Below, piece by piece: positions 1 to 11,438 of a stretch of DNA of 64,000 nucleotides (position 1 is its first letter; each line of letters starts with the position of its first letter). Below the pieces are notes generated by a model. The model saw only the letters and a list, made by a program, of their open reading frames with translations, was not told the origin of the DNA and did no database searches. Where the stretch lies: positions 89,666,289 to 89,730,288 of the forward strand of contig CM019830.1 of the NCBI GenBank assembly GCA_009763385.1, read 5' to 3'. The position numbers and the translations under genes were made by a program. The DNA comes from Coix lacryma-jobi var. lacryma-jobi. Taxonomy: Eukaryota > Streptophyta > Magnoliopsida > Poales > Poaceae.

Positions 1-515
1 ACATCTTCAGCAGGTTCCACTTCCTCATCCTGATCGGGCTCGTGTTCCACTTCAGGTTCCTCCACGACTCCGTCTTCGGGGTCCTCAGCAACTGGTGGAA
101 TCACGGGGTGAAGCTGGTTGTGCAGCTGGTGTACTTCCTCATGAAGCATATCATTGAACTGCTCGATCTGGACGGTGTACTGCTGCAGTCCATGGAGCTG
201 GGCTCTGGTAACGTCTTCGCGGGTCCAAGCATCATTGCGCTGCTCGATAGCGCGAACCGTGTTCCGATTGGCCTGCTCCAGGGAAGCTCGTGCCTCATAA
301 AACTCCAGGCGGGAAAGATAGAAGTCATGCTCCATGTTCTCCATCTCAGCCTTCAGATTCTTGATTTCCTCCTTCAGCTGTTTGCGGGTACGACGGGGAA
401 AACGACGACCATTGGAGGATTCGGCAACCTCTTCTCCAGCGCGTGGTGCCAGCTGGTGGCGCGGCACGCCATGCGGTCCAGTCGACTTGCGAGCAGTCCG
501 CTTGATAATGGCCAT
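1..515 (-). CDS. orf0 of element A: histone H3-tail-like protein, partial
   Basis: Open reading frame of 171 codons from an ATG at 515 running off the left window edge. After Met the residues align with the histone H3 tail 1-23: K4, T6, A7-R8-K9-S10-T11-G12, P16-R17, Q19-L20-A21 are kept, with I-I-K-R replacing R-T-K-Q at 2-5 and one extra Val before P16. There is no histone fold. A heptad-like coiled coil follows (about residues 40-135) and then an acidic, Pro-rich tail. The central stretch AIEQRN-A-TR-DV-R also occurs in the orf0 of element B, so the two are homologous. The start follows an acceptor-like CTTATCCAG at 518-531. In the element it sits between the PBS and the missing gag. An extra ORF before gag is, as I recall, known from rice RIRE3/RIRE8. 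Its function is unknown, and H3 mimicry is my inference. Confidence 0.75.
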   Translation of the reverse strand, partial: MAIIKRTARKSTGPHGVPRHQLAPRAGEEVAESSNGRRFPRRTRKQLKEEIKNLKAEMENMEHDFYLSRLEFYEARASLEQANRNTVRAIEQRNDAWTREDVTRAQLHGLQQYTVQIEQFNDMLHEEVHQLHNQLHPVIPPVAEDPEDGVVEEPEVEHEPDQDEEVEPAED

Positions 516-844
516 GTCTGGATAAGAGAAGATGGATGAGAAAGGCTAGCAAGAACAGGTAAAGGCATACTACCCCAACGAACTTAGAGAGGAAGTTAAC
601 TTAAGTGATTATGACATGATGCATGAATCGTTCCTACGGAACAAAGCAATGCAATAAATAAATAAGTACATAGGGCTTAAAACATGTTGTTCCACTAGCT
701 AGTGTTGCCATATGAGAGACAAGATGAGAGAAGCAATTTGGACTCAAAATAGTCAAGTTTAGTTTGTTTGGACTCAAAAGGTCTTTTGAAGTTTTCGCAA
801 AAACGAACACTGCAACGTTAAAGTGAGATGCTCCGATACCACTC
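516..844 (-). other. 5' leader and PBS of element A
   Basis: Untranslated leader between LTR and orf0. On the minus strand TGGTATCGGAGC (830-841) lies three bases inside the LTR end and matches the 3' end of initiator tRNA-Met apart from one base, as expected for the PBS of a Tekay-type gypsy element. I see no coding content in the rest. Confidence 0.75.
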
Positions 845-1178
845 TGTGACGGAACGACCCTAATCCCATGGCCCACGTGTCCCTGTCAACCTCTGACAGC
901 CGAACCCATGTTCCATGTGATTAAGACCTGTTCGCCACCGGGCTACATCAGTGCCCAATGTCCGCAGGATCATCTCACAATTCGGTTACAGCATTTCATA
1001 CTTTTATAAATAACATCGGAATAAAGAGCGGAAGACTTAAATAACATTAGTTTTACAAACCGAGGTTTCAAATGAGGTAAGGAGTACGATTATTACAAAC
1101 CATTGTTCGGGAAATTCAAAGTAGACAACGTAGCGGAAACATAAAGATACAGGTAACACCCAGCCCGAGGGTGCACAT

Positions 1179-2481
1179 TTACTCATCGGCCTCATCGGCC
1201 TCTTCCTGGACGAAGGTCACGCAACAGGGTGCGAGACACATCGGGGTCTCAGGCATACCTGCAACATGGGTAACAAACCCTGAGTACGGGGTACTCAACA
1301 AGACTTACCCGACTAAAGAAAAAGGGGAAGACTCAGGAATGAAGGCTTAGGGTAGTCAAGGTAAGGCTTAAGCAAGATCAAGTATTTTGCAGAAAAGCAT
1401 TTTGTAAACCTTATTTTATTTTTGAAAGATTCGGTATTCCTCAATTCTTCATCGTTCATGATTCATTTTACATTTCAAAACATTCCTAGTTGAGAACCAC
1501 TCTCCGTTGACAGTCAGTGGACCAAGTCTCCATAACCGAGGAGCAACGTTAATCCGGATAAATAATACTCAGCTGAGGATCCCTATCCACACTGCATATG
1601 TAGCACCCAAGCTTGCATATGCCAACTCGTCTACCACGATTCCTCCAAGATTGGGCCCGGTCCTACGCCACCCGGAAGTACAGTACACCACACCAATCCG
1701 GGACTTTAACCCACGTGGGTACATGCTACTTCCGCCATCTCTCCACTCCCAGTGCGCGGTTGTCGGTCCAATAAAGGATTCCTCGGAGCCAGAGCTTTCC
1801 GAAGTATGTGAATAGTTACAAGTCTTGACCAGCAGGCCCCCATACGGATGGTCCCTAATTTTTCAGCCAGAGCTATACCTTGGTTATATCTCACCCAAGC
1901 GTAATAGTCCTGTCAGTTTTTCCGCCAGCGACAAGCACCTCGGGACTCTAACCCAAGAGTACAGGTCCTGTCGGTTTTTCAACCCTGTCCCGGTCGGTGT
2001 CAACTGTTGAGTCCCGGACTACAACATGACGGCACCGTACGCGCGACAACCTCTCCTCGCTATTGATTAGGTACGGATCAGATACCTAGCCAACAGCCGG
2101 GGAGTAAAGCCAAATTCCCATAAAGATTCTTAAGTGATCACACTTTTGAAGTTGGCATTTTATTGCAAAGTCTAATTCAATAAGCATTGCTAAGCATTTT
2201 TCAAATACTTTTTGAAAAGCAGGTATCGGGTGTATCAGTGGTCAAGGTGGATAGTGCATCAATTAGGATAGCACACAACTCCTATAAACCTAATGCAATA
2301 ATTTAACTCAAAAGCATTTAAGGAAATCATTTTATAAATTCAAGGAAAGGTTAAATGCACCGGGGCTTGCCTTGGATGGCAAAAAGAGCAGACTCGGGGT
2401 AGGTATAGGTGTCGGAGCTCGGGGTCGCCTCGGGAGTTGGTTCGTCAACAGCGGCCTCGACTCTGGTACCTTCTTCGTCAA
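1179..2481 (-). CDS. LTR-internal spliced small acidic ORF (exons X and Y), element A
   Basis: Exon X is 2481-2371 (111 nt). It follows an acceptor-like CCGTATAG and ends before a GC-type donor (CAAG|GCAAGC). Exon Y is 1258-1179 (80 nt). It follows ATGTTGCAG and ends in TAA. Both read in the same phase (one base carried over): X gives an acidic, Pro/Ser/Thr-rich peptide (VDEEGTRVEAAVDEPTPEAT and so on) and Y gives a 26-residue end with C12 and the tail EEADEADE. Elements B and C have the same two exons in the same phase and order. The first coding exon and the ATG were not found, so this is an inferred 3' part of a spliced gene. No known domain is recognised. Confidence 0.5.
1282..1296 (-). 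other. Conserved GAGTAC/GTACTC hairpin, element A
   Basis: GAGTAC-ggg-GTACTC, followed on the minus strand by AGGGTTTGTTACCC and the acceptor-like TTGCAG of exon Y. The same hairpin and flanks occur at the same place in the LTRs of elements B and C. Confidence 0.55.
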
Positions 2482-3304
2482 CTATACGGATGTAAAGATG
2501 AATGCTCATGAGAATGATGATATGAACTTATGGTGCAAGACAATTCCACTGATTCTAGATTACTCTTAAACAAGGCATAATCGAAATCTAGGTTGAGCAT
2601 AAAAGGTAACCATTTCTTCCTTAAGCAATATTGATTAAACTAGCCCTTATTATACTTATCCTAAGCATCATCAAATCATAGCATCACAACCATCATAGAC
2701 CAAAGGGTAGGGGTCTATGAACATCAATCAATCCAAAGATCACATCATCAAACACTTATTACCAACCCTAATCCACCTTTTCTATTTTCTTAATTTATTT
2801 AAAAGGTCATTTTATGAAGTTGCTCCAAAAATTACCAAATTAATCACATAAGTTCATTATGGTGTAGATAGATGGCAAAACAAATTTCATAATTTTGGAG
2901 GTCATTAAGGTGCTCAAATAAAATCAGACATTAATTAGCAAAAGGCACTATTTAACAATTAAAATAAAAGCTCAAAAATCAACTTGTTCCAAAAGACTTC
3001 AAAATCTCACCAGAGACTAAACATGGCATAAGAAGCTCACAAAAATTTGTCTCATGATTTTTGGAGTTATAAATAATTTTCTAAAAATCCAAAACCATCC
3101 ATTTATTAATTAAAAGAGGGATTTTACATTTTTAATTTCTTGCAGAAAAGTCAAGTTTCATATTTTTATAAAATACTACACAGTGCATGGAGCATACCAT
3201 AATTTTATCAGGATTTAAGGAACAACAGATTAATTCACACAAAAAAGAGAAAACAGAACACTATTCACATCTCTCAGAAAAAGAAAGAGCACTGTGCTCC
3301 TTCT

Positions 3305-3690
3305 ATGAAGGGCTCGGGCGAAACGGGCTCGACGAGTCGGAAAGTGGTGCTCGTCCGAGGCCTGGCCCGGAGGCTCGGGCGAAGCGGACTCGGGCGAGAT
3401 GGAAGGCTCGGGCGAGACGGAAGGCTCGGGCGAGACGGAAAAGCAAGCGTCCGTCCGAGGCCTAGCTCGACGAAGCGGAGGGTGCATGAGTCCGCTCGAG
3501 GCTTGGGCTCGGGCGAAGTGGTGAGGGTCTGTCCGCTCGAGGCTTGGGCTCGGGCGAGACGGAAAAGCAAGCGTCCGTCCGAGGCCTGACTGGGAGGCTC
3601 GGGCGAAACGGAGTGGAAGCAGAGACCGGAGGCTTCGGTGCTTACCACGGTCGGAGGCAGGGCTCGAGGGTGAGGCTCGACACGTGCTCG
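3305..3690. repeat. GC-rich degenerate repeats (ggctcgggcgag unit) in LTR A
   Basis: The unit ggctcgggcga(a/g)acgga recurs about ten times, partly in tandem at 3370-3445. A longer segment, gagacggaaaagcaagcgtc and the next bases, occurs twice (about 3431 and 3557). The repeats create open frames on both strands that I do not regard as genes. Confidence 0.7.
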
Positions 3691-4060
3691 AGGGTGAGGC
3701 TCGAGGGAGAAGACGACCGCGGCGGCACTCCGGCGATCCGGCGGTCCTGCGCAACACACGAGACCGCAAGGGCCTGGTTAGAGTCGCGCGGAACCAAGGA
3801 AGCCGACACAGGGGTCAGGGGAAGGTATCCGTGGCCGGAGAGGAAGTATTTGACGAACCCGAGTTCACCGGTGTTCCGTCGGAGATTGGGAAGATGGGGT
3901 TACGCCGGGCGATTGGAGGCGGGGGAGGTGAAATTGAAGAGTGGGGAAGCTTCACGAGCTCAAGGCGGAGCTGTTGGGCTAGATGGTTGGGCGGTGGAGG
4001 CTGTGGACTGTGCTGGCGACGGAGGCGGAGCTGAGGGAGAGAGGTCGGGCTCCGGCGGGC

Positions 4061-4067
4061 TTATATA
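4061..4067 (-). promoter_or_regulatory. TATA box in LTR of element A
   Basis: TATATAA on the minus strand inside a GC-rich context (GCCTATATAAGCCC), about 1.15 kb into the LTR and just ahead of the GC-rich leader-like block. This is the expected place for the Pol II promoter of the element. The start site, about 30 bases downstream, is inferred. Confidence 0.55.
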
Positions 4068-5211
4068 GGCACGGCCAGGGGCCGATAGAGAGCTCGGGGT
4101 GGGGTGGATAAGCTCGGCGAGAGCGTGCGCACTCGATTGCGCTCTGGCGGGAAGGACAGGCGTGCGTGCAGGGCCTGGGCGAAGGCTCGCCGGCGATGGC
4201 CACGCGGCGGCGACGCGCTGGGCACTGTAGGGGACGGGGCGGAGGTCAACTGGCGCGCGTGCGGGGGCGGCATGATGGCGCGGACGCAGGCGGCTGGTCG
4301 GGGACAGACGAGCGGCTGCCAAACGCGTGGCGCGCGCAGCGCCGGAGGCTCGGCCACGGCCGGGGCCCTCCCCCTACGCGAGGAAGATGAACAGGGCTAG
4401 GGTTTTTAGGGTTTGACTTTAGGCTGATATCGGTATTTTGCAAATTACTTCCAAAATTTGAACTGGGCAACAAAAACTCAAAACACCAAAGTTGTTCAGA
4501 AAAATGAGATCTACAACTTTGTCAATATGAACATTTTCAAATTCCAAATAGTTTCTGAACCATATACAAAAACAGAAAAGGGGACACTTTTCAAATTTGA
4601 TTCAAATCAAAATTACTTTGGATTTCAAACTAAAACTTGAAAATTCCTTATATATGAAAGTTGTTCCATTTGTCAAAACCTACAACTTTGCTAATATACA
4701 CTTTTTCTGAAACTCAATAGTTTTTGAATAACTTTTGAAAACTCAAAAGGGACAAAAACTGGAGTTTGAATGGATTTGAAATTACTTCAAATTTTATATA
4801 GAAACTTGGAAATCTGTAAACACCAAAGTTGTTCCTCTAGGTCAGATTCACAACTTTGCTTTTTGAAACCAACCCAGAATTTTGAATTTTGAAAAAGTTA
4901 TCGAAAAGGGAATAAATCCAGGATTTGGGAATTTTAGGGTTTTGCAAAAGGAAAATCAAATCAAATCTGATTTTTGAACTTTGACCAATGCAACAAACAT
5001 CAGGGCACTAGAATTAGAACTAAGAATTACATAGAACTAGGCACAGAGATGAAATTACCATTTTGCCCTTATAGGAAGAATTGGGCTTTTAGGGTTTTTG
5101 AAAAGGGACTTAAGCATAGCAATTAAGCAATCCAAATGCATCACAAAATGATTAATGCTTAAGATGATGACATGTCAAGTTAATTACATTAGTAACACCA
5201 GGGGTGTTACA

Positions 5212-5561
5212 TTCTCGTTTGGCCCTAGAGTTGATCAAGGAACCTCTCTAGGTATCTTTGCTACTTGTTAGCATAGGTATTTGGGGATCTCTCGACATAG
5301 CAGTCTATCTACGCTCGGGACTTGGTTTTTGAGGGTCAAACTTGTGCCGGTGCTTTTGGCGTGTGGTTCGTTCTTGCTTTGTGGTTCCTCGCTGTGATCC
5401 TAGGGATCATCCACCCTCTTCCAAGGGTCGTGGGCATCACGGTTTTCGTTCGTAGCTTTTGGGGTTGATTTTGGGAACAAAAGGCCAAAGTTTCGAAAGA
5501 GATTTTTGAGCTCCCATTCACCCCCCTCTGGTCGCCTTGATATTGCATTCTCGGTCCTTCA
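5212..5561 (+). mobile_element. 3' end of a Ty1/copia (Sirevirus-like) LTR, truncated by element A (H)
   Basis: This shares the blocks 'cctagggatcatccaccctctt..gggtcgtggg.atcac', 'ttttggggttgattttggga' and 'gctcccattcacccccctctggtcgccttg...cggtccttca' with the 3' ends of the LTRs of elements E and F. No PBS follows. Instead the reading frame of the Transposase_28-like gene begins, so the LTR ended in that gene. The left part is cut off by element A. Confidence 0.7.
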
Positions 5562-6852
5562 GTTGGGTGGCTACTTTCTAGCTGATCTGATCCTGAGAAA
5601 TATAATCCTTGAGCTGTTGATTCTCAAGAGACAGCTCTTGGCGGATCCGAGTGATCTGCTTAGTTACTTTGACATCAAAGCCCTACACAGAGATAACAAT
5701 ATAAGTACTTGGATGTGATAACAAAATACAAAGAGGATTTCAAAAGAGTTACCTCAACAAATTGCCGGAGCGCTATGGCAGGCGCTATCACCTGCTCACT
5801 CAACTCCTTCAGCCGGACGAGATCCGGGTTGTACCCCATAACTTCAAGTCTTGAGCCCTGGCGCGAGGACTCGGGGACAACATCTGACTCTTCCTGCGGA
5901 GGATCCGGAGCTTCCATTCCCCCTCCAGCATTGATCTCAGCTCGGACCATCTCCAGAGTGGGTTCATTAGGCTGTCAGGTGTGAAAAAACCACTCGTTCA
6001 TCACTCGATCAAGCTCCAATTGAGCAGGAGAGTGAAAGATCGAATATGGAACACCAACCTGAGGCAAGGGAAGTATGTCCACTTTAGGTGTTGTGTCGAC
6101 CTAGGTACCGAATGGAGAGGAGCCTGGCAGGGTGTTCACCTGACTAAAGATAGGAGGGACGCTGGATTCGCTCTTGTCCTACGCCTCCGACTCCTCCACC
6201 ACCCGGTTTTCAGTAGCACCACTTGAGGATGCTGCGATCGGCTTCACTTTCGTACAACAGACGAGTGTTCATATTAATGCTAGAAAGCATACGAGCATTC
6301 TAAAAAAAAGAAATGCGACTTACTTAACAAGCTTCAACACCCGCGGCAGTCTTAGGACTGGCTTCTTTGGCTGCGGGTCTGGGGCCAGAACTTCTTCAGG
6401 AGCAGCACCACTCGAAGCTCCTTGAGCTGTCACAACGTCTGTATCAAACAAGGATATAAGACAAGGGTTTATTAAATCCAAAGCATGAAGCCTATAAAGT
6501 ACTCGGGTTTTCCCTTACCAGGAGCACCCGTATTACAATGCTTTTCAGCCAATTCTGTTGATAAAAGAATTTTTCGACAAGCACGACGATTACCAGTGCG
6601 AGCCTTCTTCGGGACTGGATCTCCGGCTTCTTGGAGTGGGCTTGGAGATCGCTTCCGGCTACTCTCCGCTTCGGGATCTAGGAGTATGACATTAGAGTCA
6701 GTTGAATCTAAGTCTAACCAGTCAAGATCACCGGGGGAGCTTGACTCATTGCGGAGGTCCTCACTGCGGATAGGGCCTTCAAGAGCGATGCCTCCGCCTT
6801 CTTTTGTCGCCGGAGGCAGGGGTGGACAATCATTGTTATTCCGCCCTTGTCC
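5562..6852 (-). pseudogene. Transposase_28-like gene (T), exons 2-5, broken
   Basis: Four exons on the minus strand: 6852-6519, 6438-6324, about 6246-5753 and 5682-5562, with canonical borders (TTGATAG|GG, G|GTAAGG, GATACAG|AC, AA|GTAAGT, GAG|GTAACT, TGTGTAG|GG). Exons 2 and 3 are open in the phase left by exon 1. Exon 5 continues exon 4 in phase 0 and encodes a coiled-coil stretch (QELSLENQQLKDYI). The exon 3/4 join is out of phase, so there is an indel or another border. Exon 4 has in-frame stops at 6179-6181, 6101-6103 and 5975-5977, and exon 5 has TAG at 5578-5580. The composition is hydrophilic and Pro/Glu-rich, as in the C-terminal half of grass 'putative gypsy type transposon' proteins. 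LTR fragment H cuts it off at 5562. Confidence 0.6.
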
Positions 6853-6874
6853 CTATCAAAACAGAGGATGAAAG

Positions 6875-8784
6875 TGCGGATACATGGGTGTATGCCGGAT
6901 CTTGAGTGATGAGTGATTGTCAACGGGTTTGATGCGCATGTTCTTTGGCTTGTGTTGTGCAGGTGTCGAGCATGGAGACAGTGATCGAAGGCAAGGTGAA
7001 GGTCAAGTAGAGACGTGTCGTGCAGATGGACCTGGAGCTATGAAGGGCTGACGTGAGGTTTGGACTGAGGGACCGATGGTCTGAGGATCAGTTGTGGTGG
7101 CTGACAGCCTGGGACAGCGACGAGCAGAGACTTGCGGGGCACGATGTGGCTCGGGTCGAGGACCTGGGGACACGTGTCGGTGGATAGGGTGCACGGGCGG
7201 TGCATCCCCTCTACGGCGTCCGTTTGGTGGTTGAGCCAAAGAAAAACCATCGGGTGGACTGTTTCTAGGTTTGGGCCACAAAACCTAGGTGCGGCCGGTT
7301 TCCGAGTTTGGGCCACAAAAATCGGGCTGAGGACGGTTTCCAGGTTTAGGCCTCAAAATCTGGGCGCTGGCTGATTTCTGAGTTTGGGCCACAAAACTCA
7401 GGCGTTGGACGTCAGGTTTCCCGGTTTCGGCCTCAAAACCGGGGGAGGACTTGAATGCTAGTTTCCTGGTTTTGTGCGGGCGTGGTCGTCGGATCACCAT
7501 CTACTTCGAGTTGGTCCAGAATAACCTTAGGGTTTAGCTGGTTCGCTCTGTAATTATTAGGGGTAGAGTGGGAACTAGAATTAGGATAAGTAGAGGGAGA
7601 CACCCACCTCCCAAACTATCTCAGCCATTTGCTACATTCACCTAGGGTTTCCTGCTCTCCCACATCCTTGCTGTAGCTCCTGAGATCCGCAGAGACGGTG
7701 AATCATACTTTTATGTATTTAGGTTTTGAGGAAACGAGACCGTAATCTCGTTGTCTCCTCGTGTGGAGAAGTTTCGGCTGGAAATCAAGATCGATTCGTG
7801 TTTTGATCTATGTTCTTCACGTTTTGCTTTTCGTTCTCTCAGTGATTTGCTATGTACTCCTAATCCAAGGATTGATTTTTGATTTCATTTGAACTGAGTT
7901 GTTCTAGATCGTGAGGCGCATCTTTCCACCGAAGGAATTCACCTCTAACCTCACGAGCTAGTAGATCGATCGATTTTCGTTTCGAATCGGTTTTTGTCTC
8001 CCTTGCGCCGAATTCTTCCGATTCACCAATTTGGAGTTAGGTTCGAGCCATGATCTCTTAGGGGTAGCTCACTAACCTCCTTGGAACTCCTCATACCAAG
8101 TCTAAGCCTTAGAGCTTTTGATTTGGAGGAGATCGGGTTGAATCTGCGGAAGAACTGTGCAGTTTTGGGGGCATCGGACGCTCGGGTCAGGGGCATCGAA
8201 CGCTGAGTTCGTCACACCAGGCGCTCAGGTGCAACGTGTCAAAAGTCAGCGTTTTTGAAGGAGCATCGGACGCTGACCATCGGACCGTCCGTTGCCATCG
8301 GACGTGTCCGAGGGTTGAGCATCGGACGCTGAACTGTCACTATAGCAAGCGTCCATTGACTATGCAGTAAGGTTCCAGAACAGGTCATTTTGCATCGGAC
8401 GCTGGCCAGCGTCTGATGCAGTGACTTCTGCACTGTTTTGTCCGCAGTTTGTTCGTTCGACTTTGGATTTGATTTTGGGTTTTTGTGTTGGATTCCTGGG
8501 TTCCGTGCTCTACAGACATCGGGCTTTCCACTTTCGTTGGGGTTACCCAAAGTCCATCCTGTCACTAGTTGACTTGCGTGGACTTGAGTGAGGAGGTTAT
8601 TGTGGTATCCCGCTGTGTTCCTAGAGAACATCCACCTATTCTCTTGGGTCGTGGATATCACGTGCATCTGTTTTGCTCTTGGGATTGATTTTCTGGGACA
8701 GAGGCGATTAGTTTCTGAAAAAAAATTTAAGGCTCCCATTCACCCCCCCTCTTGTCACCTTGCTTTAGCACTTTCGGTCCATCA
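6875..8784 (+). repeat. 5' LTR of element E
   Basis: It starts TGCGGATACATGG (TGTAGATACATGG in the 3' copy) and ends CGGTCCATCA directly before ATTGGTATCGGAGC. It contains a hairpin array (7265-7443) and a cluster of 'catcggacgctg' words (8170-8410). Compared with the 3' LTR it lacks about 90 bp after 7470 and about 40 bp near 8537. Confidence 0.9.
7265..7443 (+). repeat. Array of covarying hairpins in 5' LTR of E
   Basis: Five units of about 35-40 bp, each with the loop-like core GGGCC(A/T)CAAAA flanked by complementary arms that differ between units: CTAGG/CCTAG (7265), CCGAG/(a)TCGG (7302), CCAGG/TCTGG (7340), CTGAG/CTCAG (7378) and CCCGG/CCGGG (7420). Long minus-strand frames across it reflect the repeat and are not genes. 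Confidence 0.75.
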
Positions 8785-8786
8785 AT

Positions 8787-8798
8787 TGGTATCGGAGC
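8787..8798 (+). other. PBS of element E
   Basis: TGGTATCGGAGC two bases after the LTR end is complementary to initiator tRNA-Met with one mismatch, as usual for Ty1/copia. Confidence 0.8.
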
Positions 8799-8847
8799 GG
8801 GTTAAGGATCTTCCACCTTAGCTGGTTCCAGATCCACAGAAGGTGAC

Positions 8848-11434
8848 ATGGATCGCGGCGTGGGCAAACCGCCATTTTTTGATGGGACGAACTATGCGTA
8901 TTGGAAGATACGCATGTCGGCCTATCTTCAAATCATGGTTGCTTCTGTCTAGGAGATTTGCAACAAGGCAGATTACGTGGTTTTGGCTGATCGTGTGACT
9001 CAGCTGCAGATCGATGAGCACGATGCCAATAGCCCAGCCTGTTATGCGCTTTTCTCCTGTTTGAGCATGTCTGAGTTTGATCGCATTTCTCACCTCCCCA
9101 CGGCTCGAGAGATTTGGCGGACTCATGCGCTTCCATGAGGGAACCACTCAAGTCAAATCCCGTCTCTACGAGTCGCACAAGCGGGAGTATGAGAACTTTC
9201 AGCACATGCCTGGCGAGAGCATAGAGAGTTTATTCGCTCGCTTTCAGGTGATTGTCAACAGGATGTGGGCTAACAAGGAGTTGTTGCCTTTCGACGATCA
9301 TGAGAGGGCTCTCAAGCTTTTACACACTCTTGATCGGTCGGTGTGGGACTCTAAGGTTTAGGCGATCATCAATCACCTAACTATGAGACCCTCACGTGTG
9401 ACAAGCTCTTTAGTAAGCTCAAGTCTAGTGAGATTGATGCCATGACGAGGGCTTCTTATGAGAATCCTTCTGGCCCATCTATGGCTTTGCTTTCTGGCTC
9501 TTCTGCTAACCCCTCTGGAGGTTTTGCTTTGTCTTCTCTTCTTTCTGTCACAGAGGACCAGTTGGAGTTCATGGGAGATGATGAGTTGGCTTTGCTTGCC
9601 AACCGGTTCTCACGGTTCCACAACAACCGCATGAACCGTCATTGTGGAGGAGGATGCGCTGGGTGCTATCAGTGCGGCGATCTGGACCACTTCATCGCCA
9701 ACTGCCCGAAGAAGAACAAGCAAGCGGTGAGCAAGGGCGATCGTGGCCACAAGTATGACTCTGGCTGGCACAAGGAGAAGCACACCTCACCTAAGCACAA
9801 GCGGAAGGGTGGCTTCAACAAGGAGTACATCAAGAAGAAGTACTTGGAGAAAGCCCAAGCCAAGCAGTGTGCTTTCTTTGCCACGCTCAGTGACGTTGAC
9901 AACTCGGATGACGACTCTGCTACCTCAAGTGACGACGAGTCCGAGAAGAAGAAGAGGATCGAGGACAAGCTGAACGGCCTCTGTTTCTTCGTCGACAACA
10001 AGGGTTTTTGCACCATGGCCCTCGGTAAGGAGGTCGACAGCCAGTTGGAGGAGAACCCTCGGAACGACGACGACAACGACACCTCCCATGTATCTTAGAC
10101 TCCTAAAGAACTTTCTGCTGAGGTCGATAAGCTTACTGCCGCTCTTCTTAGTCAAGATAAGCTGCTTAGGCGTGCTGCTAGAGAGAGGAAGGAGTTTAGG
10201 CAGAAGTAGGAGGACACCGTGAGGGAGCTTGAGTTTGCTAAGTCCACCGTTGTAGTCTCTGAGGAGGGTGAGTGTGAGATGTGCTCCAAGCACATGACTG
10301 ACCTTCTCACTTTAAGGGGGAAGTATGCTGCTTTGGTTGGAGAGGTGGATGAGCTTCGGGCTAGACCCGCGTTGCTAGGTGCATGCAAGTCTTGTGCAGG
10401 CTTGCAATCCGAGTTGGCGGACAAGAATGCCAAGATTGTGTCTCTTGAGAAGGCCAGCTCGGATAGCACTTGTGTGTCTAGGTGTGCTTTGTGTGAGGGT
10501 TTGGAGATGGAGATTGCGAATGTGAAGCATGACAAGATGCAAACCGAGGAAGAAAACACATACCTTTGGACCATCTTGTCATGGATGTCTTATGGTGAGC
10601 CGCAGCTTGGGATGATGATTGCCTAATTCAAGCGTGCTGCTGGAGGTCCAGGTGTGGGCTTTGCTCAGGGGATGGAGAGTGCTACTTCTTTTGGTAAGAT
10701 TGGAGAGTCGAGTGGTCTTAATCCGAGTGAGAAGCCCAATTCCACCACTACTCCCAAGCTAACCAAGATACCACCCAAAGAGCCTCTTAAGCCTAACACT
10801 AAAGATGGTGTGCATGAGGAACCTCTGAGAGCTCCACCAAAGAAACAAGTGTGGTCTCCTAAGCCCAACCACCTGAAAAACAAGCTAGTCACCATGCCAC
10901 AAATCCAAGAGGAGCTCATGCCACAAAAGAGACAAGTGATCCACACCCACTACCGTGAGTACCAACAACCCCTATGAGAGCGGTGAGGTACCATTGTGAG
11001 CACTGTGGGAGAGATGAAAACTTGAGGGAGTTTTGCTTTCGGCGCAAGAGAGAGGAGCGCCATGCAAGGGAGATGAACAATGCGGACATGTACCATCCTT
11101 TCCATGATGTACATGTGCCGAATGTTCAGAGGAGAGCTGCTAGGGCTCAAGGAGGTTTTGCCCGACGGGATCCTAACTTTGCAGGATATGGACCCCGTGG
11201 CGGTGGCTTTGTTGAGCATTACCCCCCACCACGTTTTGAGTATCGCGATGGACGCTCTTCCCTCAGCGGACCACGTTTTCCTGTGCGTGGTGATCACTTT
11301 CCCTGTAGGCGTGCTAGGAATGGTTTTTCTACTAACCGTTCTTTTGAGCAGCCGGCCCAACACTGGTATTCTCCCTATTTCACTCACCCCAGTGTTGGAC
11401 CGTATGCTCACCCTATATCTTTTTTATTGATGTA
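8848..11434 (+). pseudogene. gag of element E (Sirevirus-like), broken
   Basis: The start at 8848 gives MDRGVGKPPFFDGTNY, the N-terminal motif of UBN2/Sirevirus Gag, matched by the gag of F at 59622. A CCHC knuckle CYQCGDLDHFIANC lies at about 9668-9709. A Lys-rich stretch, acidic repeats, a coiled-coil/Cys-rich region and a second knuckle-like CEHCGRDENLREFC (about 10997-11038; the His of the F copy is Asn here) follow. Premature stops are at 8950 (TAG), 9359, 10096, 10207, 10624 (TAA) and 10975 (TGA), and there is a frameshift near 9118. In life it would form the capsid. This copy cannot. The frame ends at 11434, just before pol. Confidence 0.85.
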
Positions 11435-11438
11435 GGTA

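Larger units (their letters stand above)
845..5211 (-). mobile_element. 5' LTR of element A (Ty3/gypsy, Tekay-like), 4367 bp
   Basis: Minus-strand LTR starting TGTAACACCCCTGGTG (at 5211) and ending CCGTCACA (at 845), next to a tRNA-Met-type PBS. A TATA box TATATAA (4061-4067, minus) precedes a GC-rich leader-like block (about 4035-3300), followed by AT-rich sequence. It holds the two exon-like ORFs described separately and the GAGTAC/GTACTC hairpin. The 3' part of the element lies left of the window, so its TSD (expected ttctc, 5212-5216) cannot be confirmed. Confidence 0.85.

Noticed and set aside
3230..4400. Overlapping frames on both strands in the LTR of A
   Set aside because: They come from the ggctcgggcgag repeats and GC bias. 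No conserved motif is present.
7265..7443. CRISPR-like array
   Set aside because: The units are tandem hairpins with varying arms and no unique spacers of fixed length, inside a plant LTR.
7003..7500. Minus-strand frames with repeated AQTQKPA/FEAETGKP-like peptides in the E LTRs (also 16214-16640 and 57947-58264)
   Set aside because: The peptide repeats are translations of the hairpin array. Units shift frame between copies, and the array is explained by base pairing.
8787..8800. tRNA genes near the LTR ends
   Set aside because: These are short primer binding sites complementary to tRNA-Met, with no cloverleaf sequence around them.
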